Below the pieces are notes generated by a model that was not told the DNA's origin, did no database searches, and saw only the letters and a program-made list of their open reading frames with translations. Below, in pieces: positions 35,281-44,553 of a stretch of 64,000 nt of DNA. A program made the position numbers and the translations under genes. Position 1 is the stretch's first letter, and every line of letters begins with the position of its first letter. The DNA lies in assembly GCA_002386525.1 (NCBI GenBank), contig DGIS01000028.1, positions 88,877 through 152,876 on the forward strand. The letters run 5' to 3'. This DNA is from Sphingobacterium sp. UBA4616. Its GTDB lineage: Bacteria; Bacteroidota; Bacteroidia; Sphingobacteriales; Sphingobacteriaceae.

Positions 35281-35314
35281 TACTAGTCCAAAAAGGTTAT
35301 TTACTACTAGTCCA
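35281..35314. promoter_or_regulatory. Two 10-bp direct repeats between divergent aminotransferase and MocR genes
   Basis: TACTAGTCCA occurs exactly at 35281-35290 and 35305-35314, a 24-bp period. MocR/GabR-type regulators bind paired direct repeats in divergent promoters, so these are the likely binding sites. They lie 52-85 bp upstream of the aminotransferase start. Confidence 0.6.
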
Positions 35315-35448
35315 GCCGACGCGGACAACAAAGCAAATAACTCATCTTAAAAACAATAGCTTAGCGCTGATCTCGCGCGCGACATCCAGCATATTTTAAT
35401 CCTGCTGAACAATCGTATCTTTGGATAATTACCCGATATGAAAGCCCC

Positions 35449-36882
35449 ATGCTTAGACCTTGGAATTTAACAATAGACATTGACAGATCTTCTGCAAAAG
35501 CAATTTACATCCAAATAGCAGATAATGTTGCCGCAGCCATACAATCAGGCAGGCTGCCGAAAGGAACGGCCTTACCGAGCAGTCGATCACTTGCAGCCCA
35601 GCTAAAAGTGAACCGGAATACAGTAATTGAGGCCATACAGTTATTAGTCAGCGAAGGCTGGTTACTTAGTCAACCGCGTAGAGGTATATTTGTTGCAGCA
35701 CAATTACCTTATGGCTCCAACCTATATACGGAACAAAAGATAGCATGGTCAGATCATCAGGCTCCCCAGCGCATCATCTTCGATGACGGTAATCCAGACA
35801 GTAAAATTGCGCCGGTAGAGCAGCTTGGAAGAGCTTATCGTCAACTATTTAAACGCAGTGCACGCTGGAAAATGATGGGTTATGCCGATCCGAGGGGCCA
35901 TATTGATTTTCGGCAGGAAATCGCAAACATGCTTAACATCGAGCGTAACATGCGCATCAATGAAGATCATATCTGTATCAGTCGGGGTAGCCAAATGGCC
36001 ATGTATCTTGTTGCCCAATGCTTGTTACAGCACAATGACTATATTTTTGTGGAATCTCCAGGATATCATTCGGCCTGGAAGATCTTTGAAAAAGCTGGTG
36101 CAAAATTAATTCCTATCCCAGTAGATGAAAATGGGCTTAAGGTTGAGGAGCTGCTACCACATCTATTGAAAAAGAATCCCATCAAGGCTTTATACCTTAC
36201 CCCACATAGACAATATCCAACCACCGTCACATTAAGCAAAGAACGCCGTACTCAATTAGTTGATCTATCCAACAAATATAACTTTGTAATCATCGAAGAT
36301 GATTACGATTACGAATTTCATTTTGAACAAGCCCCCTATTACCCGCTCGCCTCACAGCCTGAACTGATCAATAATGTTTACATCGGCACGTTGAGCAAAG
36401 TGGTTGCGCCAGCACTCCGTATCGGTTATCTTGCAACGAGAAACGAATATCTGCTCCAGCAAATTACCGAACTCCGATCCATTATCGATATTCAGGGAGA
36501 CAACATCATGGAGCAAGCAGTGCTGGAGCTCATTCAGGATGGAACCATCCGTAGACATATCCGAAAAGCAACACAGCTGTACAAAAAGAAGCGTGATTTT
36601 ATGGTCGCCCAATTGGATAAATTTCTACCGGACCATGTGGACTATACATCCCCTAAAGGAGGATTGGCCATATGGCTATCTCTTAAACACCAAATCGATT
36701 GGGCGTTGTTATTCCAAAAACTAAAGGAAAAATCAGTACATATACCGCATCCCGAAAATTACACTAAAGAACGTACATTTGGTGGAATACGACTCGGCTA
36801 TGGCTCTTTATCGGAGGAACTGATTAAAGAAGGAATCACGATTCTGGCCGAAGTGTTGGAACAGTCAAAGCTTCAATCCTAA
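35449..36882 (+). CDS. MocR-type (GntR/PLP aminotransferase) regulator
   Basis: 477 residues. The N-terminal ~75 residues are a GntR winged helix (AIYIQIADNVAAAIQSGRLPKGTALPSSRSLAAQLKVNRNTVIEAI). The rest is a type I aminotransferase-like fold with the PLP-lysine in YIGTLSKVVAPALRIGY and IIEDDYDYEF. In MocR/GabR proteins this domain binds PLP and an amine effector to switch transcription. It is divergent from the class III aminotransferase, its probable target, with direct repeats between them. The effector is probably an amine or omega-amino acid used by that enzyme. Confidence 0.93.
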   Translation: MLRPWNLTIDIDRSSAKAIYIQIADNVAAAIQSGRLPKGTALPSSRSLAAQLKVNRNTVIEAIQLLVSEGWLLSQPRRGIFVAAQLPYGSNLYTEQKIAWSDHQAPQRIIFDDGNPDSKIAPVEQLGRAYRQLFKRSARWKMMGYADPRGHIDFRQEIANMLNIERNMRINEDHICISRGSQMAMYLVAQCLLQHNDYIFVESPGYHSAWKIFEKAGAKLIPIPVDENGLKVEELLPHLLKKNPIKALYLTPHRQYPTTVTLSKERRTQLVDLSNKYNFVIIEDDYDYEFHFEQAPYYPLASQPELINNVYIGTLSKVVAPALRIGYLATRNEYLLQQITELRSIIDIQGDNIMEQAVLELIQDGTIRRHIRKATQLYKKKRDFMVAQLDKFLPDHVDYTSPKGGLAIWLSLKHQIDWALLFQKLKEKSVHIPHPENYTKERTFGGIRLGYGSLSEELIKEGITILAEVLEQSKLQS

Positions 36883-37185
36883 TCAATTTCAATTAGTCGT
36901 TTGGTTAGACCATTTTCCATTTTGGACGAACGTCATTAGATTAAAATTCTGAAAACACAAACACATTCAATATTTAATTTCGCTTCATTAAAACCGTTTA
37001 GAAGATTAGTATAGGCAATACGTAAAAAACAGTTAAAAGTGTTGGTAAAAGGTAATTATTTTGTCAAAAATCATTTTTTTCACTTATCAATCGCACAAAT
37101 TAACCGTAGTTTTACAGTGCAAAAACGCACAGAGCTATTCCAATTGGATAGCGATACAATAAGAGAGAATGGAGTACATTAATTT
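36883..37185. other. Intergenic region upstream of the FabH gene
   Basis: AT-rich, no gene seen. A short hairpin GTGCAAAAACGCAC lies near 37117-37130, and TAGTTTTA (a near TAnnTTTG match) lies just before it. Probably the fabH promoter region. Confidence 0.35.
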
Positions 37186-38184
37186 ATGACGGAGAGAATA
37201 CCCAGCAGGCCATATGCCGCAATAACCGGTATTGGCGGATATATTCCACCGAATAAGAGATCAAATACAGATTTAGAACAGTTTTGCGATACATCCGATG
37301 AATGGATTATCAAACGTACAGGTATTAAGGAACGAAGAATTTTAGAAGAGAATCTTGCCACATCAGATATGGCTGTAAAAGCGATACAGAATCTGGCGGA
37401 ACAATATCATAAAAACCTGAAAGATGTAGATGCGCTCATTGTAGCTACTTCTACACCCGATATGCCGATGCCGGCAACAGCCAATATTATTTTAGAAAAA
37501 TTAGGGCTTACTAATGTCTGGGCTTTTGATGTCAACGCAGCTTGCTCTGGATTTCTATATGCCCTGGATATGGCTGCTGCTTTGGTGGAGACAGGACGTT
37601 ACAAAAACGTACTTGTTGTCGGAGCCGATAATATCAGTACATATGTAGATTTAAAAGACCGATCAACCAATATTCTTTTTGGGGATGGTGCTGGCGTTAT
37701 CTGGCTGGAGCCTTCATTAGAAGGGGGTATTATGGACGCTTATCTTTGCAGTAACGGCGCGGGAAAAGAATTTTTAAAAATAGAGGCTGGTGGTTCTTTG
37801 TATCCCATCGACAGTAATCTTCCTGTAAATGACAACAGATTTCTGAAACAAGATGGTAAAACTGTATTCAGACATGCTGTACAGTCTATGAGCGATGCCT
37901 GTACTACGGTATTGCAACGCAACAACCTACAGATTGAAGATATCAGCTGGTTAATTCCACATCAGGCCAATCAGCGGATCATCGATGCTGTTGGACGTAG
38001 CCTTAATATACCAGAAGGCAGAGCTCTAAGTAATATAGAATACCTAGGAAATACGATTGCTGCCACAATTCCATTATGTATTTGGCAAAATATTAAAAAA
38101 TTAAATACAGGTGACTTAGTCATGTTAACCGCCTTTGGCGCAGGTTTCTCTTGGGGAGCCAGCCTATTTAAATGGATGATTTAA
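37186..38184 (+). CDS. fabH: 3-oxoacyl-ACP synthase III (FabH-type)
   Basis: 332 residues. Thiolase fold with the FabH triad: Cys120 in NAACSGFLYAL, His259 in LIPHQANQRI, Asn289 in LGNTIAATIPL. The N-terminus AAITGIGGYIPP matches. The enzyme joins acetyl-CoA or a branched acyl-CoA to malonyl-ACP to start fatty-acid synthesis. It is a single gene with its own terminator and no plsX or other fab genes beside it. It may be a second FabH with a different starter preference, as is common in Bacteroidota; the sequence alone does not say. Confidence 0.9.
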   Translation: MTERIPSRPYAAITGIGGYIPPNKRSNTDLEQFCDTSDEWIIKRTGIKERRILEENLATSDMAVKAIQNLAEQYHKNLKDVDALIVATSTPDMPMPATANIILEKLGLTNVWAFDVNAACSGFLYALDMAAALVETGRYKNVLVVGADNISTYVDLKDRSTNILFGDGAGVIWLEPSLEGGIMDAYLCSNGAGKEFLKIEAGGSLYPIDSNLPVNDNRFLKQDGKTVFRHAVQSMSDACTTVLQRNNLQIEDISWLIPHQANQRIIDAVGRSLNIPEGRALSNIEYLGNTIAATIPLCIWQNIKKLNTGDLVMLTAFGAGFSWGASLFKWMI

Positions 38185-38224
38185 GCATTAAAACTTTTGT
38201 CGTCATAAAATTCACACTATGATT

Positions 38225-38258
38225 AAATGCCAGAGATTTCTGATTTCTGGCATTTTTT
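38225..38258 (+). terminator. Terminator after fabH
   Basis: Arms 38225-38234 and 38246-38255 pair perfectly with an 11-nt loop, followed by a T tract to 38258. Confidence 0.8.
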
Positions 38259-38325
38259 ATTTTCTCTTTTAAAAATCAGCTATTCTGTTTCCATACTAGC
38301 GATTTCGCCTATGCTGATCTACCCC

Positions 38326-40602
38326 TTAATAATTTAACGACAAGCCTACACCAAACCCCATATCACTATCATAATGCGTTCTAAAGGCCATATTTTTGGT
38401 AATGACATAGTTTAGCCCCATCATATATTCACGATCTGAATTGACCATAAAATCACCACGGATCCTTCTGGAGATCGGAATATCTTCACGCATCAGTTGC
38501 AGTCGTATAATGCCATCGTGATAAACCTCTGCCTGAACGTTAACTAGCATGGGCAAAGTATACATAAAACCTAAACTTAGCGCTTTGCGGCTATCTTTTT
38601 TATTTGCCTGTCCGAAAATATTTGTTTCATGTTCATCCTCCCCCATACGACGGTAACGATAATCAAAGCCTACAAAAGGCATAAACCATTGCATCTTCCC
38701 GAAGAATCGGCCTAAATGGGTTTCCACCTCATAACCGTGCATATCATTATAGCCCAATCGCCATTCCGAGCCAAGCTGCCAACGTGCATTCTGAAACATT
38801 GCCTGCCCATCATTTCCATTTGTCGCAAAATCATTTTGCGCCATGAAATGCGTCATATTACTTTCCATTTGCAGTTGTTTATAGGCTTTGGTTTTGTTCG
38901 GAAGATAGGGGTTTTGGTAATCCCCAACAGCAAAAACTCGATTCATACCAGCCATCATATGGTACAAAATGTGGCAATGAAAAAACCAGTCCCCCTCTTC
39001 ATTGGCTAAAAATTCGATCGTATCGGTCTCCATAGGCATAACATCAACCACATTTTTCAGCGGCGCATTAGCTCCTTTTCCATTCAGCAGGCGAAAGTCA
39101 AAGCCATGCAGATGTATGGGATGACGCATCATTGAATTGTTATAGAGGGTAATGCGCAATACCTCACCCTTTTTTACAGGTATCTTATCCGTCTCAGAGA
39201 GAATTTTGTTGTCCATGCTCCATACATAACGGCTCATATTTCCGGTAAGCGTAAATTTGAGATCTCGTATGGGGGCTTCTTTTTGGAATTCAGTCGCCTG
39301 AGGAGACTCTAGCATCGCATAGTTCAGCGTGACAATATTACCTAATGCATTGGCATTATAACGATTGGGATCTTCGTCCATGTTCATTTGTCCATGATCC
39401 ATACCGCTATGTTTATTGTGATCTTCTTTTTTCTTTCCATCGCCTGTAATTTCGGGATACATCACCACATTCATATCCATCTGATTCAGACTCATCTTCA
39501 TGCCCATATCATTGAGATCGCCATTCATCTTCATCATGTCGTTCATCATCTTCATTCCTTCAAAATATTTAAGGCGGGGAAGTGGGGAGATCAACTGTTT
39601 GATACCATTACCGATAAAATAGCTTGTAGATTGTGTGCGATCTTCCGTGGTTGCCATAAATTCATAAGCTGTAGCTTCATTTGGGATTGTTACAACGACA
39701 TCATAAGTCTCCGATACTGCGATCATTAATCGATCGACCTCCACTGGTACCACATCATTCCCATCATTTGCAACAACGGTAATTTTACCACCTGCGTAGC
39801 GCAGCCAAAAATAAGACGAAGCACCACCATTGGAAATTCGTAAACGCACTCTATCTCCTGCTTTCAATGCTTTACCATTCACCGAATTCAAATCCGTGGA
39901 ATGAGCCCCGTTCATCAACACCTTATCATAATAAACGTCACTGACATCCATCGCAAGCTGACGTTTCCATTCATTCGTGACTTTCGTCTTAAACTTTCCT
40001 GCTTTAATAGCTTCAACGTACGATTGTGTTGAACCTTTTTTTATCGCTGCCCAATCGTTTGCTGTATGCAGCATCCGCTGTATATTGTCTGGATTGTAAT
40101 TTGTCCATTCACTCAATATGACGGGAATCGTGGGTAAATCATCAATTCCTTTTCGGAAAGTCTTATCATCAGCACGCTTGTTGAGAATCAGGCTACCATA
40201 CATACCGATCTGTTCCTGCAGGCCTGAATGCGAGTGATACCAATGTGTACCGTGCTGGATTATCGGAAAACGATAGGTGTAAGTTGAATTTGGTTTTATC
40301 GGTTCCTGCGTCAAATGCGGTACGCCGTCTTCTTTGTTCGGCAAAAAAACACCATGCCAGTGTAGCGAAGTACTCTCTTTTAACTCATTGTGAACAATAA
40401 TCTCTGCCGTATCCCCTTCTGTAAAAGTCAGGGTAGGCATCGGAATCTGTCCATTTACAGCGATTGCCCGTTTTGATTTGCCGGCATAATTGACGATTGT
40501 ATCCCGTACATAAAGGTCGTGACGAACCACTTTCTGGGCCAGCACCGTCAATTGCGCCATCAATAGTAAAACAACGGTTAATATATTACTCTTTTTACTC
40601 AT
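38326..40602 (-). CDS. Multicopper oxidase fused to a CopB-like outer-membrane barrel
   Basis: 758 residues with a signal peptide ending VLAQ. Cupredoxin motifs: SLHWHGVFLP and HWYHSHSGLQEQ near the N-terminus; the C-terminal copper sites HPIHLHGFDF and WFFHCHILYHMMAGM. A Met/His-rich stretch (about 345-405, MMNDMMKMNGD, MDHGQMNMDED) resembles CopA/PcoA copper-loading loops. From about 595 the sequence changes to alternating aromatic strands (QLGSEWRLGYNDMHGYEV, DFMVNSDREYMMGLNYVI), like the outer-membrane protein CopB/PcoB. Such fusions should oxidise Cu(I) and export or bind copper at the outer membrane. The two-part layout is read from the sequence; the CopB relation is family memory. Confidence 0.85.
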   Translation of the reverse strand: MSKKSNILTVVLLLMAQLTVLAQKVVRHDLYVRDTIVNYAGKSKRAIAVNGQIPMPTLTFTEGDTAEIIVHNELKESTSLHWHGVFLPNKEDGVPHLTQEPIKPNSTYTYRFPIIQHGTHWYHSHSGLQEQIGMYGSLILNKRADDKTFRKGIDDLPTIPVILSEWTNYNPDNIQRMLHTANDWAAIKKGSTQSYVEAIKAGKFKTKVTNEWKRQLAMDVSDVYYDKVLMNGAHSTDLNSVNGKALKAGDRVRLRISNGGASSYFWLRYAGGKITVVANDGNDVVPVEVDRLMIAVSETYDVVVTIPNEATAYEFMATTEDRTQSTSYFIGNGIKQLISPLPRLKYFEGMKMMNDMMKMNGDLNDMGMKMSLNQMDMNVVMYPEITGDGKKKEDHNKHSGMDHGQMNMDEDPNRYNANALGNIVTLNYAMLESPQATEFQKEAPIRDLKFTLTGNMSRYVWSMDNKILSETDKIPVKKGEVLRITLYNNSMMRHPIHLHGFDFRLLNGKGANAPLKNVVDVMPMETDTIEFLANEEGDWFFHCHILYHMMAGMNRVFAVGDYQNPYLPNKTKAYKQLQMESNMTHFMAQNDFATNGNDGQAMFQNARWQLGSEWRLGYNDMHGYEVETHLGRFFGKMQWFMPFVGFDYRYRRMGEDEHETNIFGQANKKDSRKALSLGFMYTLPMLVNVQAEVYHDGIIRLQLMREDIPISRRIRGDFMVNSDREYMMGLNYVITKNMAFRTHYDSDMGFGVGLSLNY

Positions 40603-40612
40603 CTTAATTCAT

Positions 40613-40789
40613 TTACTTAATTAGTATTCTGTTACCCATAGGTCCTACCCCATACTGATAGACCAACCTCACACCCGGATGCCCCGTGATCAGTGGTGTA
40701 ACTGACAAACTTATCAACAAAATCAATATTAAATAGTTTATCCAGACTTTTGTATCACTGCGAAGTCCTACACCACGTACAGTTGCCAT
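40613..40789 (-). CDS. Possible 58-residue membrane protein in the copper operon
   Basis: An ATG at 40789 opens a 58-codon frame ending in TAA at 40613-40615, 10 bp before the multicopper oxidase start. It has one clear membrane helix (WINYLILILLISLSVTPLI) and a short positive tail. It fills the gap between the DUF3347 gene (42 bp) and the oxidase on the same strand. No family was recognised; a chance frame is possible. Confidence 0.4.
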   Translation of the reverse strand: MATVRGVGLRSDTKVWINYLILILLISLSVTPLITGHPGVRLVYQYGVGPMGNRILIK

Positions 40790-40831
40790 TCTTCAAGCCA
40801 ACCAATATGAAAATAATCCATAGGGAGGCGA

Positions 40832-41728
40832 TTAGTTTAACGTTTCTACCGTGCTTCCACAACCGATCATTTGCGCCCCATAGAAAGGATTTTTTATCGC
40901 GTTCTCTTTACTGAGCCAATGCGCACCCTTGCCATTATCATACATGGGACAATGCTGATAATAAATAGGTCCATCCAATTTACTCACCTTGAGAAGTTCA
41001 TAAAAAGCGTTTGAAAGAGAAGCAAAAGTCACGCGTTGCTTAGCCACATCTTTATTTTGGGCGATGCCCGATGCATCAGATGCTAAGCTATTCATCACCT
41101 TCATCCAAACCGTATGTTCAGCATGCGTAAGCTTATTCATATCGACTGCTTTGATCGCTTCCTTCAACGCGGTGGCTTTGACTGCAGCTCCCTGTGCGTC
41201 GGTCTTCACCAAAGCATCTTTTAGCCCCAAATAATGGTTTGCCAACTGGCCAAACGCTGTCTTCTCTTTTTCAGGTTCTGTTATCTTCGAAGGGTGAACA
41301 CGGGAAGCATTATTTGCTGTTTGGCCGCCCTGATTGTGCTTATTATGATCGACCTGCTGTTCAGCTCGATTTTTTGATGCTGGTTTTAGCACGCGTTCAT
41401 ATTGCTCAGCTTTAGCCAATTGCGCATAGACATCATCTGGAGCCAGGAACTTTTCATTGTCGAAGCCTGCCAATGCTATACGCTTAAGAACTTCATCAGC
41501 ACTTGTTTTTGAAGGATCATAAGTAATAGATGCTAGTTTGGATGTCGGATCCCAGTCAACGATCGCAGTGTGTCCATCGCTGCCAACTTTTTCAATTATC
41601 TTTTTAACAGCCGTAGTGTTTCCGAAGATCTTTACTGTGGCTGTCTTTGCATTTTTAATTTGTCCATATGTATATTGAGTGGATAGTAATACCGAGATTA
41701 CCAAACCAAGTAATGAAATTAATCTCAT
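40832..41728 (-). CDS. Periplasmic copper-binding protein: HMA-like domain plus DUF3347
   Basis: 298 residues with a signal peptide ending TYGQ. Residues ~28-95 follow the HMA fold (KTATVKIFGNTTAVKKIIEKV, ITYDPSKTSADEVLKRI), but the metal-binding CxxC is replaced by NTTA. A His-rich linker (DHNKHNQGG) leads to a DUF3347 domain (about 160-298) with YYQHCPMYDNGKGAHWLS and NPFYGAQMIGCG. DUF3347 is found with copper and efflux (CusB) genes and is believed to bind copper through these Cys, His and Met residues. It lies upstream of the multicopper oxidase on the same strand. The HMA-like domain probably does not bind copper itself. Confidence 0.85.
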   Translation of the reverse strand: MRLISLLGLVISVLLSTQYTYGQIKNAKTATVKIFGNTTAVKKIIEKVGSDGHTAIVDWDPTSKLASITYDPSKTSADEVLKRIALAGFDNEKFLAPDDVYAQLAKAEQYERVLKPASKNRAEQQVDHNKHNQGGQTANNASRVHPSKITEPEKEKTAFGQLANHYLGLKDALVKTDAQGAAVKATALKEAIKAVDMNKLTHAEHTVWMKVMNSLASDASGIAQNKDVAKQRVTFASLSNAFYELLKVSKLDGPIYYQHCPMYDNGKGAHWLSKENAIKNPFYGAQMIGCGSTVETLN

Positions 41729-41891
41729 GATTATGATATGTTGTATATAAATGAATACTGATGAAAATTACGGTACAGCAATCAATAGATGTATGCATTG
41801 AATCCGATAGATCCAAAGGGATTTTCATAAGCTAAATAAATCGGGCTCGGACAGAAAACCTATCCAAAAAGACATAGCATGGGCTATCAAT

Positions 41892-42302
41892 CTATTGTTG
41901 AGCGAGCTGAGGAGGCTGCCAAATGGATATATATATATCTGTACAAAAAGGTTGCTTATAGCGCGCATAGGAGCTTGAAGCATCGGCATACGCCGGTAAA
42001 ATCTGCGGAGCTTCGATTACTGACACAATAAAACGATATTGAAAGGAGACACGGCAAGACTTTTCTCCACAGCGCTTACTGCAGTCATCTACCCGATCGT
42101 CTGAAGCCGCCGACTCTGCTCCATTATCTTTACAACAATCGACGGTTGCTGTGTCTCTTGTCTTTTGCGTTTCATCAAGACAACATGATTTTTCTTCCTG
42201 ACTGTTTTTTTCCGACGGCGCATGGCAGGCAAATAACCTATTTGGAGCAAAAAAAAGTCCCATAATACAGATTATAAATACGATACCGCGTTTTGTCCAC
42301 AT
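41892..42302 (-). CDS. Cysteine-rich secreted protein, copper locus
   Basis: 136 residues with a signal peptide (FIICIMGLFFAPNRLFACHA). The mature part has many Cys (KSCCLDETQ, TVDCCKDNG, DDCSKRCGEKSCR) and an acidic middle. It resembles short Cys-rich secreted proteins in Bacteroidota copper clusters that I know only as hypothetical. First gene of the minus-strand copper cluster, with a 21-bp palindrome just upstream. A role in metal binding is inferred from position and Cys content. Confidence 0.6.
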   Translation of the reverse strand: MWTKRGIVFIICIMGLFFAPNRLFACHAPSEKNSQEEKSCCLDETQKTRDTATVDCCKDNGAESAASDDRVDDCSKRCGEKSCRVSFQYRFIVSVIEAPQILPAYADASSSYARYKQPFCTDIYISIWQPPQLAQQ

Positions 42303-42320
42303 AACGGATTGAAATTTTCC

Positions 42321-42341
42321 AAGTAACTATATACGTTACTT
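42321..42341. promoter_or_regulatory. 21-bp palindrome upstream of the copper cluster
   Basis: AAGTAAC (42321-42327) and GTTACTT (42335-42341) are perfect inverted 7-mers with a 7-bp spacer, 19 bp upstream of the Cys-rich gene's start codon. It is the likely operator of a copper-responsive regulator; the regulator gene is not in the window. Confidence 0.5.
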
Positions 42342-42449
42342 CTGAAGTAAATGTCGGTAGAATTTTTGAATGAACAATTGTACTATTTTATTTTTTGTTT
42401 ATGATATTTCAATAAGGCCTATTTTGACACGCTATTTAAATACATAAAA

Positions 42450-43256
42450 CTACTTTTCAATTTGCCTAATCCAGTTAAGCATCAGCAGACAGGCAGGCGC
42501 ATATACACCACCATGGTCAAAGCCCTGCAGCTGATAGAGTGAGGTTTTTGTATGTCCAACCTGCTTTAATATTGCTGCCAAATGTGCATTTTCCTCGAAC
42601 CGTGCAGCCATTTCCAATTGCTGATCGCCGGTGATCAGGAGGATGGGCGGCGCATCTTTGCGTACAAATGAAAGTGGTGCAAACTGATCAATCTGAGGAA
42701 TCACCATCGATTGTCCACGTTCCTTTTTTATTGTATAATGTGTATTGGTCTGTCCACTGATTGGCGCCAGGCCTTTTATACGATCTGCATCAACACCAAA
42801 TTTTTGAAGATAATGCTTATCTAAGCCTACCATTAAAGCCAAATACCCACCCGCCGAATGGCCCGAAACATAAATTTTTGAAGGATCTCCACCATAATTG
42901 GCAATGTTTGAGAATGCCCAGGAAACAGCTTCTGCAGCATCTTCAATATATTCAGGAGCTTTTGCTTTAGGACTTAATCGATAATTGACCGCTATAACCG
43001 CCACACCTTTCTCTTTAAGTTCAAGTGGAATAAATTTATTCCCCTCTTCTAATCCCCCCCCATGAAACCAAACAATGGTAGCAAAATTTTTACGATCTGT
43101 CGGGATATAAATATCCAATTTACAACGTTCTTTCTTATAAGAATCCGGCTCGTTAGGTTTGCAATACGCAACATCGGTTGTCGTTCTATAGTGCTGAGCA
43201 AAAATCAAACTTGGCGAAAACAGGAAAAAAGAGATAATAAGGAATTTGAAGGACAT
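42450..43256 (-). CDS. Secreted alpha/beta hydrolase (esterase/lipase)
   Basis: 268 residues with a signal peptide ending FAQ. Alpha/beta-hydrolase features: an HGGG oxyanion motif in IVWFHGGGLEEG, the nucleophile elbow GHSAGG, an Asp in LLITGDQQLE, and a C-terminal His in GFDHGGVY. This is the hormone-sensitive-lipase-like/BD-FAE pattern. Likely hydrolyses carboxylic esters in the periplasm; the substrate is unknown. It stands alone on the minus strand, 147 bp past the palindrome. Confidence 0.88.
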   Translation of the reverse strand: MSFKFLIISFFLFSPSLIFAQHYRTTTDVAYCKPNEPDSYKKERCKLDIYIPTDRKNFATIVWFHGGGLEEGNKFIPLELKEKGVAVIAVNYRLSPKAKAPEYIEDAAEAVSWAFSNIANYGGDPSKIYVSGHSAGGYLALMVGLDKHYLQKFGVDADRIKGLAPISGQTNTHYTIKKERGQSMVIPQIDQFAPLSFVRKDAPPILLITGDQQLEMAARFEENAHLAAILKQVGHTKTSLYQLQGFDHGGVYAPACLLMLNWIRQIEK

Positions 43257-43454
43257 ATGAATCGTATTTAAGTCTTACATCCCTTAAAGGTAACAAACTT
43301 TAAGAGAAACCATTTAATTGCACTAAAATAAGTTTCAATTTTAGCCTTTTTATTATATCTTGATAATTATCTGGAAACAGATATAACAAAACACAAATTT
43401 TCCTGTTATTAACGTAAAAAACATGTATTAAAATAGAAAACAGAGTCACATTAT

Positions 43455-43886
43455 ATGGAACGGATAAAAATTGAAACCGCTATCAACGTGCGCGTAGAAA
43501 CGGTCTGGAATGCGTATAACTCGGCAGAAGATATCATGCAATGGAACCATGCCTCAGATGATTGGCACTGCACAAGTTCAATCAACGACTTACGCATTGG
43601 AGGAAAGTTCAAAAATCGAATGGAAGCAAAAAATGGATCGATGGGGTTTGATTTTGAAGGCAGCTATACCGCACTAGAGCCTTTTAAAAAAATAGCCTAT
43701 GTCATGCCTGATGGACGTCATGTTGAAGTCAACTTCAATGCTAAAAAATCTGTAACTGAAGTCACCATAATTTTCGATGCTGAATCTGAAAATTCCATTG
43801 ATATGCAGCGTAATGGATGGAAGGCCATACTCGAAAACTTCAGATCTTACGTTGAAAATACTTATGCAACTACACAAAACGGATAA
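43455..43886 (+). CDS. SRPBCC family protein (AHSA1/START-like)
   Basis: 143 residues, no signal peptide. The START/AHSA1 pattern is visible: IKIETAINVRVETVWNAYNSAEDIMQWNHASDDW, GSYTALEPFKKIAYVMPDGRHVEVNF, and a C-terminal helix SIDMQRNGWKAILENF. Such proteins have a deep hydrophobic pocket and often act as Hsp90 activator-like or small-molecule-binding proteins. Function here is unknown. It opens a run of small plus-strand genes. Confidence 0.85.
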   Translation: MERIKIETAINVRVETVWNAYNSAEDIMQWNHASDDWHCTSSINDLRIGGKFKNRMEAKNGSMGFDFEGSYTALEPFKKIAYVMPDGRHVEVNFNAKKSVTEVTIIFDAESENSIDMQRNGWKAILENFRSYVENTYATTQNG

Positions 43887-44054
43887 TGAATTGGCGACGG
43901 ACCAGCTTAGCTTGTCATTTCACTCCATCACCTTTTAAATAAAGGATATCTTTAGGATTCTTAAAAGTATAGTTATATTTAGCCACAAATTCGTCTTCCC
44001 TTCACCATACATAAGGGGGACCGACAAAAACAAAACGCGATAAAAAGATTACAT

Positions 44055-44513
44055 ATGACAATAATTAACAATTATGAAGAGTACAAAGCCTTTGAAGGAA
44101 AATCATTAGGCGAATCCCAATGGCATGTTATTGATCAAAAACAAATTAATCAATTTGCGGATGCAACACTCGACCATCAATGGATTCATTTAGATAGTGA
44201 AAAAGCAAAAACTGATAGCCCTTTTAAATCAACTATAGCCCATGGCTATCTGACTTTGTCCCTCATTCCCTATTTATGGAAACAAATAGCTGAAGTAAGA
44301 AATGTCAAAATGGAAATCAATTATGGGATCGAAAACCTACGTTTTGCACAGCCCGTTTTGGTTGACAATGCGGTGCAGCTACATACACTGGTAAAGTCTG
44401 TCGTCAATTTAAGAGGTGTTATCAAAGTAACCATAGAAGCTACATTGAAAATCAAAGATAGTACAAAACCGGCTTACGTAGGTGACGTCATCTTTTTATA
44501 TCATTTCAATTAG
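44055..44513 (+). CDS. MaoC-like (hot-dog) dehydratase
   Basis: 152 residues. The hot-dog fold is clear: VIDQKQINQFADATLDHQWIHLD (catalytic Asp/His region), PFKSTIAHGYLTLSLIPYL, and NYGIENLRFAQPV. MaoC-type enzymes hydrate enoyl-CoA/ACP double bonds. Small stand-alone MaoC proteins like this one take part in fatty-acid or polyketide metabolism. The GNAT gene starts 40 bp downstream. Confidence 0.88.
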   Translation: MTIINNYEEYKAFEGKSLGESQWHVIDQKQINQFADATLDHQWIHLDSEKAKTDSPFKSTIAHGYLTLSLIPYLWKQIAEVRNVKMEINYGIENLRFAQPVLVDNAVQLHTLVKSVVNLRGVIKVTIEATLKIKDSTKPAYVGDVIFLYHFN

Positions 44514-44553
44514 TCTCAGCTTTAGATTCACAGAAATTAGCGAATTCTTATCA

